Of a stretch of DNA of 64,000 nt, positions 18,044-26,634 are shown one piece after another (positions within the stretch are counted from its first letter, which is position 1; the number at the start of each line of letters is the position of its first letter). Location: NCBI GenBank assembly GCA_963742865.1, contig CAVUNW010000042.1, positions 50,469 to 114,468 of the forward strand, read 5' to 3'. This DNA is from Bog-532 sp963742865. GTDB lineage: Bacteria; Actinomycetota; Actinomycetes; Streptosporangiales; Streptosporangiaceae. Both the position numbers and the translations under genes were made by a program. The notes beneath the pieces were generated by a model. That model saw only the letters and a program-made list of their open reading frames with translations. It was not told where the DNA came from and did no database searches.

Positions 18044-19939
18044 TCAGCGGCCCTTGACCGCGGGCAGGGCCAGGGTCAGGGCGAGCTGCCCATCGAGGAA
18101 CATCAGGCCGCGCCGCTGGAATTCGGTGAATACCTCCTGCACCGCCTCCGGCGGCAGGTGCAGCCCAAGCTCCCGCCGCACCGCCGCCGCAGTCACGGGC
18201 CGGTCGCTGCACGCCAGGTACAGGTCCGCGAGAGTGCCCTCGAAGGTGTACGTACCGCCCTCTCCCGGCTGCCGTCCGTCGTAGATCTGCACGAAGTGAG
18301 GGGCTGACCAGTACGTCAGGACCGGTGGCTGCCCCGCCTGCCAGGCATCGGACCAATCCGCGGCCGCGCGGCGGACGCCTGTGTAAGCACTGTCGGGCAA
18401 TCCCCCATCGGCGTCGTAGTCGAAGAAGTAGGCCACCCGCGCCAGATCAACGTCGCCCGGATACACGTACTGATAGCTGCGCTCGGGCGCCGGGTGGCCG
18501 AGCGGAACCGTGCCGTGGCCGGTAAAAAGCGGGCTGAACCGCTCAAGCCAGATCCGGCCGGCCGCTGCGGGCGGCTGCAGATGGCGCAGATGCGGGATGA
18601 CCGCCGCCTGCTCGGCGTAGTCCTGCTCGGTCTCGCCGGGGAAACCCCACAGGATGTTCCAGTCCGCCGTGATGTCGTAGTACCGGGCCCAGCGGAGCAG
18701 GCTGACGTTCTGGATCGCGCGGACACCCTTGTTCATAAGGCGCAGCACGTTCGAGCTGAGCGACTCGATACCGGGCTGGATTGACCTGACGCCGGCTTGC
18801 GCCATCAGCCGCAACTGCTCGCGCCGGAGGCTCGATTTCACCTCGTAGAACAGTTCGTAACCGGTCCCAGTGTCGCGGAGCACCGGGAACAGCTTGGTCA
18901 GGTACGTCATGTCCATGATGTTGTCGACGGCCTCGAAGCGGAAACTGCGGTATTTCCTGGCCTGCTGAGCCAGTTCGCCGAGCACGCGCTCGGGTGACTT
19001 CGGCCGGAACGACATCGCGGTTCCATTCAGCCCGCAGAAGGTGCAGTGATGCTTGGCGCCCCACCAGCACCCTCGCGCGGTCTCGATCGGAAGCCACACC
19101 GTGCGGGGCCCAGCCGGGGGCAGAAGGCCCAACTCCTCGGCGCGCTGAAAGTACTCGTCATAGTCCGGCGCCGGCAGATCATCAAGGCGTACGGCCGGGG
19201 GCACCGGCGGCGTGACCAGGACCTGCCCGTCCTGGCGCCGGGCGAGGCCGGGCACGGCATCCAGGCCGGTCCCGGCCGCGAGGGCGCCGAGCAGACGCGG
19301 GAACGCCTGCTCGCCTTCCCCCATGACGGCGATGTCGATGCATTCGACCGCCCGGACTAGTTCGGGTCCCATATCGCCGTCGAAGTTGGCGCCGCCGAAT
19401 ACGGTGACGACGTGCGGAAGGCGCTGTTTCAGCCGCCGGGCCAGCGCGAACGACGCCGCGTTCTGCTGGAATGTCGAGGTGAAGCCCACCACCGCGGCCT
19501 CGTGCCAGGGAAAGCTCCCGGCCAGGGCGTCCAGATAAGCCGGGACGTCAACGTCACGTATCCGGAGCAGCTTTTCCCGCACCTTTTCCGGCGACTCACC
19601 CAGCTGCGGCAGGCCCCGGGCCAGATCATCAACAAAAAGGGCATCGGGGTCGGGTGCCGTCCCCGGGAAAGCTTCGGGGGAGAAAAGCCACTCGCCCACC
19701 ATCGACCCGCGATGCTGGCACAGGATCTGATAGGCGCTGACGCCGATCCGCACGGCGAAGTCCAGGTGGGCGTGCAGCGTACGGACCGGGAAACCAGCGG
19801 CACTGGTGACGGATTTGAGCAACCCGAGCTGGATCGACGGTCGATACGGATCCGTGAAGGGCATGGATACAAGGACCACCGGGAGCGCGGAACGCTGGCC
19901 GGAGGTGGCCGCGGGCCCCGCAGGCCCAGCTCTGCCCAC
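18044..19939 (-). CDS. B12-binding radical SAM enzyme, RiPP maturation type 1
   Basis: A 631-residue enzyme. Residues about 20-225 form a cobalamin-binding Rossmann-like domain (PVVLVSMPFTDPYRPSIQLG, later TVFGGANFDGDMGPELV and VMGEGEQAFPRL). The radical SAM core follows, with the cluster cysteines spaced C-x7-C-x2-C at C291, C299 and C302 in GCWWGAKHHCTFCGLNG, the signature of the bacteriocin/RiPP maturation radical SAM protein 1 family (TIGR03975-like). The C-terminal 130 residues include a winged-helix-like region. Characterised relatives act on ribosomal peptides, often as C-methyltransferases. It lies directly downstream of a small acidic protein (20014-20328) on the same strand, its probable substrate or partner. 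The GTG 19939 start has no clear ribosome site, so the N-terminus is uncertain by up to 20 residues. Confidence 0.9.
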   Translation of the reverse strand: MGRAGPAGPAATSGQRSALPVVLVSMPFTDPYRPSIQLGLLKSVTSAAGFPVRTLHAHLDFAVRIGVSAYQILCQHRGSMVGEWLFSPEAFPGTAPDPDALFVDDLARGLPQLGESPEKVREKLLRIRDVDVPAYLDALAGSFPWHEAAVVGFTSTFQQNAASFALARRLKQRLPHVVTVFGGANFDGDMGPELVRAVECIDIAVMGEGEQAFPRLLGALAAGTGLDAVPGLARRQDGQVLVTPPVPPAVRLDDLPAPDYDEYFQRAEELGLLPPAGPRTVWLPIETARGCWWGAKHHCTFCGLNGTAMSFRPKSPERVLGELAQQARKYRSFRFEAVDNIMDMTYLTKLFPVLRDTGTGYELFYEVKSSLRREQLRLMAQAGVRSIQPGIESLSSNVLRLMNKGVRAIQNVSLLRWARYYDITADWNILWGFPGETEQDYAEQAAVIPHLRHLQPPAAAGRIWLERFSPLFTGHGTVPLGHPAPERSYQYVYPGDVDLARVAYFFDYDADGGLPDSAYTGVRRAAADWSDAWQAGQPPVLTYWSAPHFVQIYDGRQPGEGGTYTFEGTLADLYLACSDRPVTAAAVRRELGLHLPPEAVQEVFTEFQRRGLMFLDGQLALTLALPAVKGR

Positions 19940-20013
19940 AGGGCCGTCACTGTCCGGGTGACCCGGACCGCCTTCGTTCCTGCCGCCTGCGGCGTCAGCG
20001 GGTTCGACGACGC

Positions 20014-20328
20014 CTATGGTCCGCCGTCCGTGTCACCCGGGTGAATTTTGCTGAAAATATTGATCTCGGTGACCTCACCGGGGTACTCCCCGGGAGTGAA
20101 GGCGCTAAGGAGCTGTTCCAGGAGTTGCCTGAGCTCGTCATTCTCGAGTTCAACTCTCGTCAATATCGTCCGCTCGCTTCCGGGAACAGCCAGGACACTG
20201 TCACTGGCCGCACTAAAGATGGCGAGCAACAGTTCGCGTTCTTCGTCCGCAAGGGGCGGATCGAGGTCATTGGTCAGCTTTTCGCGGAGGCGGTCGACTT
20301 CTTCCGCCCTGAGCTCCCGACCGGCCAT
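20014..20328 (-). CDS. Small acidic protein, candidate RiPP precursor or partner
   Basis: A 104-residue, cysteine-free acidic protein from ATG 20328, chosen over ATG 20367 because GGGAGGCCAA precedes it. Residues 7-40 are helical and charged (VDRLREKLTNDLDPPLADEE, then RELLLAIFSAASDSV), leader-like in character; a second helix (ELENDELRQLLEQLLSAF) follows; the last 25 residues are Gly/Pro/Ile rich (GEYPGEVTEINIFSKIHPGD). It lies 74 bases upstream of the radical SAM gene on the same strand, with no other gene between. A leader-plus-core precursor is the attractive reading. An alternative is a non-modified accessory protein that recognises the substrate. I recognise no named leader family (not NHLP or Nif11). 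Confidence 0.6.
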   Translation of the reverse strand: MAGRELRAEEVDRLREKLTNDLDPPLADEERELLLAIFSAASDSVLAVPGSERTILTRVELENDELRQLLEQLLSAFTPGEYPGEVTEINIFSKIHPGDTDGGP

Positions 20329-20457
20329 TTGGCCTCCCAGCTCGAACTTATCCGTACGTTTCGGCATATGGGCAGCTGCGGGTGCCCTGAGCTTATGACC
20401 CGGCGCCCGATCTTGTACAGATAGAAACGGTGACGATCTTGCCAGCCTGGTCGGTAT

Positions 20458-23343
20458 TCACGCTGGCGGGGTGACGTGCTGGCTGGCCGCGCGCATTCTG
20501 GCGCGGACCGCGCCGGCGTCGGGGTGGCTGAGCTGTTCCAGAATTGCCAATGCGCATTGCCAGGCGAACTGGGCCGCGCCGGAATCACCAAAGGCCTGGT
20601 GGGCGTCACCGAGAGAGGCAAGAGAATCCGCCTCGTTGTAACGGTCTCCGCACTCACGGTACAGATCAATTGCTTGCTGGTAGCAAGTTATGCTCTCCTT
20701 TTGCTGGCCGAGGTGAAGGTGCGCGAAGCCCAGGCTGTCAGACGTCTCGGCCTGGCCAATAAGGTCGCCGGATTCCCGCTGCAGGTCCAGGGCCTGCCGG
20801 CAGCTGAGGAGGGCGCTTTCGTCGTCACCGAGATGCGCGTGAAACCAGCCCACGGCGTTAAGGGCCCTGGCCTCACCGGTACGGTGCCGGGTGGCCCGGC
20901 ACAGCTCGAGGGCCTGCTGCGCGTACGGCAGCGCGTCGGAGTAGCGCTGCTGCCGCTCGAGCATGGCGGCGAGGTCCAGGCTGGCTTCGGCCTGGCCGGG
21001 ACGGTCACCCAGGTCGCGGAACAGGTCCAGCGCGTGCTGAAGGTGGGTACGGGCATCGTCATAACGGCCCAGGCTGGTGTACGCCGACCCCAGGAGCTGC
21101 AGGGATAGCGCCTCGGCGGGGCGGTCGGACAGCCGCCGGGAAGCGTCGACCGCGGCGCGCTGACTCGCCACGCGATCCCGCCAGTGCCCGCGGTATCCGA
21201 AGTATGACACCAGGGCCCAGGCCAGTTGCCAGGTGTGGGTCTCGAACCCGGTCGCCTGCCGGAAGACGGTGACGAGGACGGCGTGCTCGGCTTCAAACCA
21301 GGCCAGGGCCTGCTTCTGCTCGTCCGGGTTTTCCGGCACCACCCCGGGCTGGGCGGGGGCGAGCGTGAACGGCCGGTCACGGAACTGGTTCAGCAGCTCA
21401 TCGGCCCGGTACGCGCTGTGCAGGTAGTGATCGAGCATCCGGCGCCTCGCCGCCTGCCGGTCGTCCGCGGAATCGTGCAGCTGGGCCAGTTCGGTGGCGT
21501 ACGCGCGGAGCAGGTCGTGGAAGGCGAACCGCCCCGGTAGGCGCTCGGTCACGAGATGCGCGCGGGCCAGCTCCGCCAGCACGGGCCGGACCTGCTCCCG
21601 GGCCACCCCGGCCAGGCTGACGACGGCGGGCGTGCTCACGTCCGGGCCGTAGTGCAGCCCGAGCTGCCGGAACAGGCGGCGGCCAGGGGTGCTGAGGCGC
21701 AGGTAGGACCACGCGAAGACGGCTCGCACGTTGGTGGCCTGATCCTGGCCGCTGAACGCATCCAGGGAGCCGCCCGCCTCGCGCAGTTCGGCCGCCAGCG
21801 CGGAGAGGCGGAACCCGGGGTGGGCAGCGGCCCGCGCCACCACCAGCATCAGGGCCAGGGGCAGCCGGGCGCAGAGGTTGATGATGTCGTCGGCGGCGGG
21901 CATCTCGGCCACCACCCGGCTCTCGCCGATCCGGCGGGAAAGCAGCTGCCGCGCCTCGGCGGCGCTCAGCAGGTCCAGGTCCACCTGGTGGGCGCCCTCG
22001 GTGACGATCAGGCCGGGCAGCTCGTTCCGGCTCGTCACGATGACCAGGCAGCCCGGCGCTCCCGGAAGGAGCGGCCGGACCTGATCTTCTTCGGCCGCGT
22101 TGTCCAGCACAACTAGCACCCGGCGTCCGGCGAGCAGGCTGCGGTAGAGCGCAGCCTGCGCCTCCAGGCTCACCGGGATCTGCGGCGGGGTGATCCCGAA
22201 GGCGTCCAGGAACCCACGGATCGCCTCAGCCGGCCTCGTGGCGGTACCGGTCGGGTCGAAACCACGCAGGTTAACGTACAGCTGGCCGTCCGGGAAGCGA
22301 TCACTGATCCGATGCGCCCAGTGCACCGCGAGGGCGGTCTTGCCGACGCCGGCGGTTCCGGTAATGGCCGTGACGATGACCCCGGCCGCCGCGTCATCAC
22401 GGGCGACCAGAGCGTCCAGCCGGTCCAGTTCGGCCTCGCGGCCGGTGAAGTCGGGGACGCGGTGCGGTAGCTGGGCGGGCAGCGGCAGGCGCGGGCCGGC
22501 GTCGGTGCGGTCCTCCGCAGCGGTACCAGGCTCGGGCGGGGCGGCCAGCCTGGGGTCGGCCGCCAGCCTGGGGTCGGCCGCCAGGATCTGCTGGTGAAGC
22601 TGCTGCAACGGCTCGGCGGGCTCGACGCCGAGCTCTTCGCGGAGCAGGCCCCGGGCGTCCAGGAAGGCGGCCAGCGCGTCGGCCTGGCGGCCGGCCCGGT
22701 ACAGCGCGAGCATGAGCAGGCCGTGCAGACGCTCCCGCAGCGGATGCTCGGCGACCAGGCCCCGCAGTTCCGCGATCAGGTCGGCGTGCTGGCCGAGCGC
22801 CAGGTCCAGTTCCACCCGGTCCTCGATGACGCTGATCCGCAACTCAGCCAGGCGCTCCCGCTGCGCATCGAGGAGCGGGCTGGTCAGGCCCTCGCAGACC
22901 GGTCCGCGCCAGAGCCCGAGCGCGGCGTGCAGGGCGCGGGCGGCCGCGCGCAAATCGCCGCCCGCCCGCGCGGCCCGCGCCCGGCCCAGCTCACGGTGGA
23001 AGAGCTCGAGGTCAAGGCCGCCGGGCGGCACGGTCAGCAGGTACCCGGCATCGGTCCACACCAGCCGGCACGAGGTGTCCGTACTGGGCCGCGAGGCCCC
23101 GAGGACCCGCCGCAGCCGGGAGACGTGCCGCTGCACCAGGTTCACCGAGTGCGTCGGCGGGGCGTCACCCCACACGGCACTGATCAGCCGCTCCCGGGAG
23201 ATCGGATGGCCCGCCTGGAGCAGCAGGACGGCCAGGACCACCCGTTGCTGGACGGGCCCCAGATCTACCGCGCGCTCACCCTGCCAGGCCCGGAGCGGCC
23301 CCAGCACCCCGAACCTCGGTGCCGGATCTGTCGCGTCGCCCAC
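20458..23343 (-). CDS. SARP-type regulator with NB-ARC and TPR domains (AfsR-like)
   Basis: A 961-residue AfsR-like regulator from GTG 23343, preceded by GGGAGGGGG. Residues 10-105 are an OmpR-type winged helix (RFGVLGPLRAWQGERAVDLG, LISAVWGD, VSRLRRVLG), residues about 110-255 a bacterial transcriptional activation domain, about 295-560 an NB-ARC ATPase (Walker A TGTAGVGKTALAVHWAHRI, Walker B RVLVVLDNA), and the last 300 form TPR repeats (LGRYDDARTHLQHALDLFRD and similar). SARPs of this design switch on secondary-metabolite clusters. It heads the strand that continues into the small protein and the radical SAM gene, so it is the probable pathway activator. An 18-bp tandem duplication (22545-22580) in the linker encodes a repeated DPRLAA. 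Confidence 0.93.
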   Translation of the reverse strand: MGDATDPAPRFGVLGPLRAWQGERAVDLGPVQQRVVLAVLLLQAGHPISRERLISAVWGDAPPTHSVNLVQRHVSRLRRVLGASRPSTDTSCRLVWTDAGYLLTVPPGGLDLELFHRELGRARAARAGGDLRAAARALHAALGLWRGPVCEGLTSPLLDAQRERLAELRISVIEDRVELDLALGQHADLIAELRGLVAEHPLRERLHGLLMLALYRAGRQADALAAFLDARGLLREELGVEPAEPLQQLHQQILAADPRLAADPRLAAPPEPGTAAEDRTDAGPRLPLPAQLPHRVPDFTGREAELDRLDALVARDDAAAGVIVTAITGTAGVGKTALAVHWAHRISDRFPDGQLYVNLRGFDPTGTATRPAEAIRGFLDAFGITPPQIPVSLEAQAALYRSLLAGRRVLVVLDNAAEEDQVRPLLPGAPGCLVIVTSRNELPGLIVTEGAHQVDLDLLSAAEARQLLSRRIGESRVVAEMPAADDIINLCARLPLALMLVVARAAAHPGFRLSALAAELREAGGSLDAFSGQDQATNVRAVFAWSYLRLSTPGRRLFRQLGLHYGPDVSTPAVVSLAGVAREQVRPVLAELARAHLVTERLPGRFAFHDLLRAYATELAQLHDSADDRQAARRRMLDHYLHSAYRADELLNQFRDRPFTLAPAQPGVVPENPDEQKQALAWFEAEHAVLVTVFRQATGFETHTWQLAWALVSYFGYRGHWRDRVASQRAAVDASRRLSDRPAEALSLQLLGSAYTSLGRYDDARTHLQHALDLFRDLGDRPGQAEASLDLAAMLERQQRYSDALPYAQQALELCRATRHRTGEARALNAVGWFHAHLGDDESALLSCRQALDLQRESGDLIGQAETSDSLGFAHLHLGQQKESITCYQQAIDLYRECGDRYNEADSLASLGDAHQAFGDSGAAQFAWQCALAILEQLSHPDAGAVRARMRAASQHVTPPA

Positions 23344-23466
23344 GGCCCCCTCCCGCCACGCGATGCATATGACCCAAAGTAGACCGATGCGCCGCGTATA
23401 GATACCGGATAACGGCCGGGGGGTTCACTCCCCGTGCGGCGACCGGCCGGCGACCGGCCCGGCCAC

Positions 23467-23498
23467 CAGTGCAGCGATCAGTGCAGCGATCAGTGCAG
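23467..23498. repeat. 12-bp tandem repeat between SARP and sigma-factor genes
   Basis: CAGTGCAGCGAT occurs twice in perfect tandem and a third time truncated to CAGTGCAG. It lies in the 257-bp divergent region between the SARP gene (start 23343) and the ECF sigma gene (start 23601). The 12-bp period is close to a helical turn; SARPs bind direct repeats, though usually of 11 bp near a -10 element, so a binding role is only a suggestion. Confidence 0.45.
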
Positions 23499-23600
23499 GA
23501 CCGGCGGCCACGATCCGTTCTGTAGACCCCGGGCGGCACTCCGCCGGCCTCAGCCGGTAACCGGCAGTGCTTCCCGGACGGTTCAGGACGGGGAGTACCG

Positions 23601-24221
23601 ATGATTCAGATGTCAGATCAGCCGCGAACGGGGACGGCTCTGGCCGCGGCGGAGAACATGACGGACGCCGAACTGGTCCAGGGCGCGCGGGCCGGGCAGC
23701 ACGACGCCTGGGAGATGCTGGTCCAGCGCTACAACGGGCACCTCTGCCGGGTGGCCCGCTCCTTCCGCCTCGACCAGGCGACCTGCGATGACGTGGTGCA
23801 GACGGCCTGGCTGCGGCTGGTTGAGCACCTGGGGACGCTACGGGACCCGGACCGGGTCTGTGCCTGGCTGGTGACGACGCTGCGCCGGGACATCTATGCC
23901 GTGTTCCGTGGCCGCGGGATGGAGCCGGAGCTGGCGGGCCCGGCCATCGCGGACCTGCCCGACCCCGGCCGCTCACCGGAGCAGGAAGTGACCGCCAGGG
24001 ACCAGAACGCTCAGGTCGGCGCGGCGCTGCAACGGCTGCCCGCACGCGACCGTGAGCTCCTCACCCTGCTGATGAATTCACCAGCGCCCCGCTACAGCGA
24101 CGTCTCGGCCCGGCTGAAGATGCCGATCGGCAGCATCGGCCCCCGGCGGGCCCGCAGCCTCGGCCGCCTCCGCCGCGAACTGGACGCCGCCGGCATCGAC
24201 GGCGAGCTGGTCAGTGCCTAA
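23601..24221 (+). CDS. ECF-family RNA polymerase sigma factor
   Basis: A 206-residue group IV sigma factor. Region 2 runs from about residue 20 to 95 (MTDAELVQGARAGQHDAWEM, FRLDQATCDDVVQTAWLRLV, DRVCAWLVTTLRRD) and region 4 from about 140 to 195 (LPARDRELLTLLMNSPAPRY, then GSIGPRRARSLGRLRREL), with a linker of about 25 residues. ATG 23601 is preferred because GGGGAGTACCG precedes it; ATG 23610 is an alternative. No anti-sigma gene is adjacent: the next gene is a TetR regulator on the same strand. Target promoters unknown. Confidence 0.92.
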   Translation: MIQMSDQPRTGTALAAAENMTDAELVQGARAGQHDAWEMLVQRYNGHLCRVARSFRLDQATCDDVVQTAWLRLVEHLGTLRDPDRVCAWLVTTLRRDIYAVFRGRGMEPELAGPAIADLPDPGRSPEQEVTARDQNAQVGAALQRLPARDRELLTLLMNSPAPRYSDVSARLKMPIGSIGPRRARSLGRLRRELDAAGIDGELVSA

Positions 24222-24225
24222 ACAG

Positions 24226-24264
24226 ATCGATGCCTGGACACATCGATGCCTGGACACATCGATG
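24226..24264. promoter_or_regulatory. Iterated 16-bp repeats upstream of the TetR gene
   Basis: ATCGATGCCTGGACAC occurs twice in perfect tandem (24226-24241, 24242-24257) and a third copy begins ATCGATG. The phase places the self-complementary ATCGAT core every 16 bp, and two copies extend to CATCGATG. The array fills the gap between the sigma-factor stop and the TetR start at 24295. Likely an autoregulatory operator. Confidence 0.5.
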
Positions 24265-24294
24265 TCAGCCGCTGTCATCAAGTACGATCAGGGT

Positions 24295-24858
24295 ATGGGT
24301 CGATGGGAGCCGAACGCACGCGGCCGGCTGGAACGGGCCGCCATGGAGCTCTACGTCGAGCGCGGGTTCGAGCAGACCACGGTGGCCGAGATCGCCGAGC
24401 GGGCGGGGCTCACGGAGCGGACGTTCTTCCGGTACTTCGCCGACAAGCGCGAGGTCCTGTTCTGGGGCGCGGGCGCACTGCAGGAGCTCATCGTGGGCGC
24501 CCTGACCAGCGCGCTGGAGTCCGCAGCGCCGATGGACGCGGTCGCCGCAGCGCTGGAGGCGGCCGGCGCCGGGATGCAGGAGCGCCGCGACAGCGCCCCG
24601 CAGCGCCAGGCCGTGATCGCCGCGAACCCGGACCTCCAGGAGCGCGAGCTGATCAAGCTCGCCTCACTCGCCGCCGCGATGGCCGCCGTGCTGCGCCAGC
24701 ACGGCGTCAAGGACCCGGCCGCGAGCCTGACCGCCCAGGCGGGGATCGCCGTCTTCCACGTCGCGTTCGAGCGCTGGATCAGCGACACCAGCCAGGACCT
24801 GCCGCACATCATCCGGGAGTCGCTGGCCGAGCTCAGGGCCGTGACCGCTGGCCGCTAG
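24295..24858 (+). CDS. TetR-family transcriptional regulator
   Basis: A 187-residue repressor. Residues 5-52 are the TetR helix-turn-helix (RLERAAMELYVERGFEQTTV, AEIAERAGLTERTFFRYFAD) with the typical FFRYFADKREVL end. The C-terminal ligand domain is helical and matches small actinobacterial TetRs with a TetR_C17-like ending (FERWISDTSQ, IRESLAELRAV). ATG 24295 is the first start before the domain; upstream in-frame codons translate the repeat array and are unlikely to be coding. A 73-bp gap separates it from the sigma factor, so partial cotranscription is possible. Ligand unknown. Confidence 0.9.
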   Translation: MGRWEPNARGRLERAAMELYVERGFEQTTVAEIAERAGLTERTFFRYFADKREVLFWGAGALQELIVGALTSALESAAPMDAVAAALEAAGAGMQERRDSAPQRQAVIAANPDLQERELIKLASLAAAMAAVLRQHGVKDPAASLTAQAGIAVFHVAFERWISDTSQDLPHIIRESLAELRAVTAGR

Positions 24859-25398
24859 CCAGCGGGAGGCCTCCTTAGTCGACCACCGGCGGGGGCGGCC
24901 CATCGTCAAGCCGCGGGATCAGCGTGGTCTGATCCGGCCAGCGCGATGGTGATCACTCCGCCCAGGAACACCAGGTCCGTTCGTTCCTGTATGAACGCGG
25001 CCATGCCAGCCCAGTTGACCAGCAGGGGTCTGGCAGCGGCGCGAAAGGCGAGTGACAGTCGGCCATGGTTCCCTGAATGTACCCGGGTGGCTCGCGATTA
25101 CGACCTTCGAATACGTCGACTGGCTTACCATCGGCGCCTCTACGGGGCCTGCGGCGACATTCCGCCAGCCGAACTGGACACTGCCCACTGTCGTCAGAAC
25201 GCCACCCTTACCGATTCGGCCCGACAACAACGTGGGTCTCCGGACCTGTCGGAGCGATTCAATCCGGTCCTTGTCAAGTGCTGTTGCTGGTGATTTGTTG
25301 GAAGCAGAAACCCGGAACAGCCAGTATTTCTAGCGCGGCAAAGGGAATGTACGCGTACCGTTAACCGCCGTGACTGTGCGCGGGCGGGGGAGGACTGG
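24859..25398. other. 540-bp gap of lower GC without a supported gene
   Basis: The stretch is less GC-rich than its surroundings, and the open frames in it overlap each other, lack ribosome sites and show no recognisable motif. I see no tRNA, hairpin terminator or named element. The last 30 bases contain a GGGGGAGG ribosome site for the gene at 25399. Confidence 0.5.
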
Positions 25399-26058
25399 AT
25401 GCTGGCAGTGTCGCACGAATTGACGCAGCGGCCGAACTCGCTGGCCGTGACGGTAGGAGCGCTCATGCTCCTTGCGTTCGCCGTCGAGCTGATCTGGCGA
25501 CTCGCGCGGCACATCACTGTGATCGTGCACGAGGGCGCACATGTGGCTTCCTGCTGGATGATGGGTGGCCGGGTCACCGGTGTGAGACTGCAGAGTAATG
25601 GCGATGGCAGCACAGCCACGGTCGGACCTAGCGGCATGGGTGGGATCATCACCAGCTTTGCGGGCTACCTGGGCCCGAGCATCTTCGGCCTCGCCGCAGC
25701 GGGCCTCATCGCCCTAGGTCACATCCGGGCGGTGCTCTGGCTGGCTGTGATCTTTTTCACTCTCATGCTGCTCTTGGTCCGAAATTTCTTTGGCGGCATC
25801 TCGGTGGCCGTGAATGCCGGCCTTCTCTTTCTAGTTCTGCGTTACGGGGACGCCAGGCTCCAGACCATTACTGCCTATGGTCTCAGCTGGCTTATGCTCC
25901 TGTCGGGGGTCCGTGTGGTTCTTATGCGCAACACCAACGCCAGCGATGCACATGACCTGCGTGACGTGACTCATATCCCACGACTCGTGTGGTTCGTCCT
26001 GTGGCTGGTGGCCACGGTCACTGCCCTATGGTTCGGCGGCCGCCTGCTCCTTATGTGA
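25399..26058 (+). CDS. M50B-like membrane metallopeptidase
   Basis: A 219-residue polytopic membrane protein with an HEGAH zinc motif at residues 44-48 (TVIVHEGAHVASCWMMGGRV), followed by GVRLQSNGDGSTATVG and a second membrane block FAGYLGPSIFGLAAAGLIAL. It belongs to the M50B-like peptidase group (SpoIVFB/site-2 protease relatives), which cleave substrates within the membrane. The NPDG-like second zinc motif of classical site-2 proteases is not evident; the family often has an aspartate or asparagine near the third helix instead (RNFFGGISVAVNAG). ATG 25399 follows GGGGGAGGACTGG. Codon use is less GC3-rich than its neighbours, suggesting separate ancestry. Substrate unknown. Confidence 0.82.
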   Translation: MLAVSHELTQRPNSLAVTVGALMLLAFAVELIWRLARHITVIVHEGAHVASCWMMGGRVTGVRLQSNGDGSTATVGPSGMGGIITSFAGYLGPSIFGLAAAGLIALGHIRAVLWLAVIFFTLMLLLVRNFFGGISVAVNAGLLFLVLRYGDARLQTITAYGLSWLMLLSGVRVVLMRNTNASDAHDLRDVTHIPRLVWFVLWLVATVTALWFGGRLLLM

Positions 26059-26454
26059 TCGCTCTGCGCCAGTATCTGGCCCAGCTTCATGCCGGGAATG
26101 CTCGGCCATCACCTCCGGCCTCGTGTCGCTACATCGGCTGCCTAACAGTCTTGGCGGTGGCGTGATCAACGCAGGGCTGTTCGTAGTTAAAGTGGCAGGC
26201 TGACGGAGTTAAGGCCACCTCTCCTGCTCGTCCTTTTCGCAGGCGCCGGATCCGTGGGAGCCGGCGGTCAAGGGCGTGGTGTATCACCAGGAGGCCGCAG
26301 CGCTCTGGATCAGTGTCGGGGGCTAGAGCATCCAGCCTCCACGGGCGGTGTAGGGGCCGGGCTATACGGGCTAGCCACCACCCCAGCGGCACGGTAACCG
26401 CAGGGGCCAGATGGCGGCTGACCACGATGACCGCATCGTCCTGGGGGCGCGATC
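26059..26454. other. Gap of about 400 bp, no supported gene
   Basis: No frame here shows a ribosome site plus recognisable domain. The sequence is mixed in GC and carries no clear palindrome or repeat. It separates the M50B-like gene from the small zinc-ribbon frame. Confidence 0.4.
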
Positions 26455-26586
26455 ATGAAGGCCTGGGAAGCAATCAGGCCGAGGAGCACAATAGAAATGG
26501 CTTACTGTTGGTGGTGCGGCAAATGGAGTCAAGTTCGTAACGCGCTTTGCTCCGAATGCAGGACCGGAAAGATCCGGAAAGGGTAA
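26455..26586 (+). CDS. Small zinc-ribbon protein, 43 aa (29 aa from internal start)
   Basis: A very short frame encodes two CxxC knuckles 10 residues apart: CWWCGKWSQVRNALCSEC, then a basic tail ending KIRKG. This is the minimal pattern of a zinc ribbon. Two in-frame starts are possible: ATG 26455 with GGGGGCGCGATC upstream, or ATG 26497 with GGAG 12 bases upstream. The cysteine spacing and Trp-rich knuckle are unlikely by chance in 30 codons. Function unknown; small zinc ribbons often bind nucleic acid or a larger partner. It is convergent with the lipoprotein gene (26635-27168). Confidence 0.45.
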   Translation: MKAWEAIRPRSTIEMAYCWWCGKWSQVRNALCSECRTGKIRKG

Positions 26587-26634
26587 CCGCCGGGCTGCCC
26601 AAGGGGGCAGCTACCGGAGCGGACCGGCGACCTT

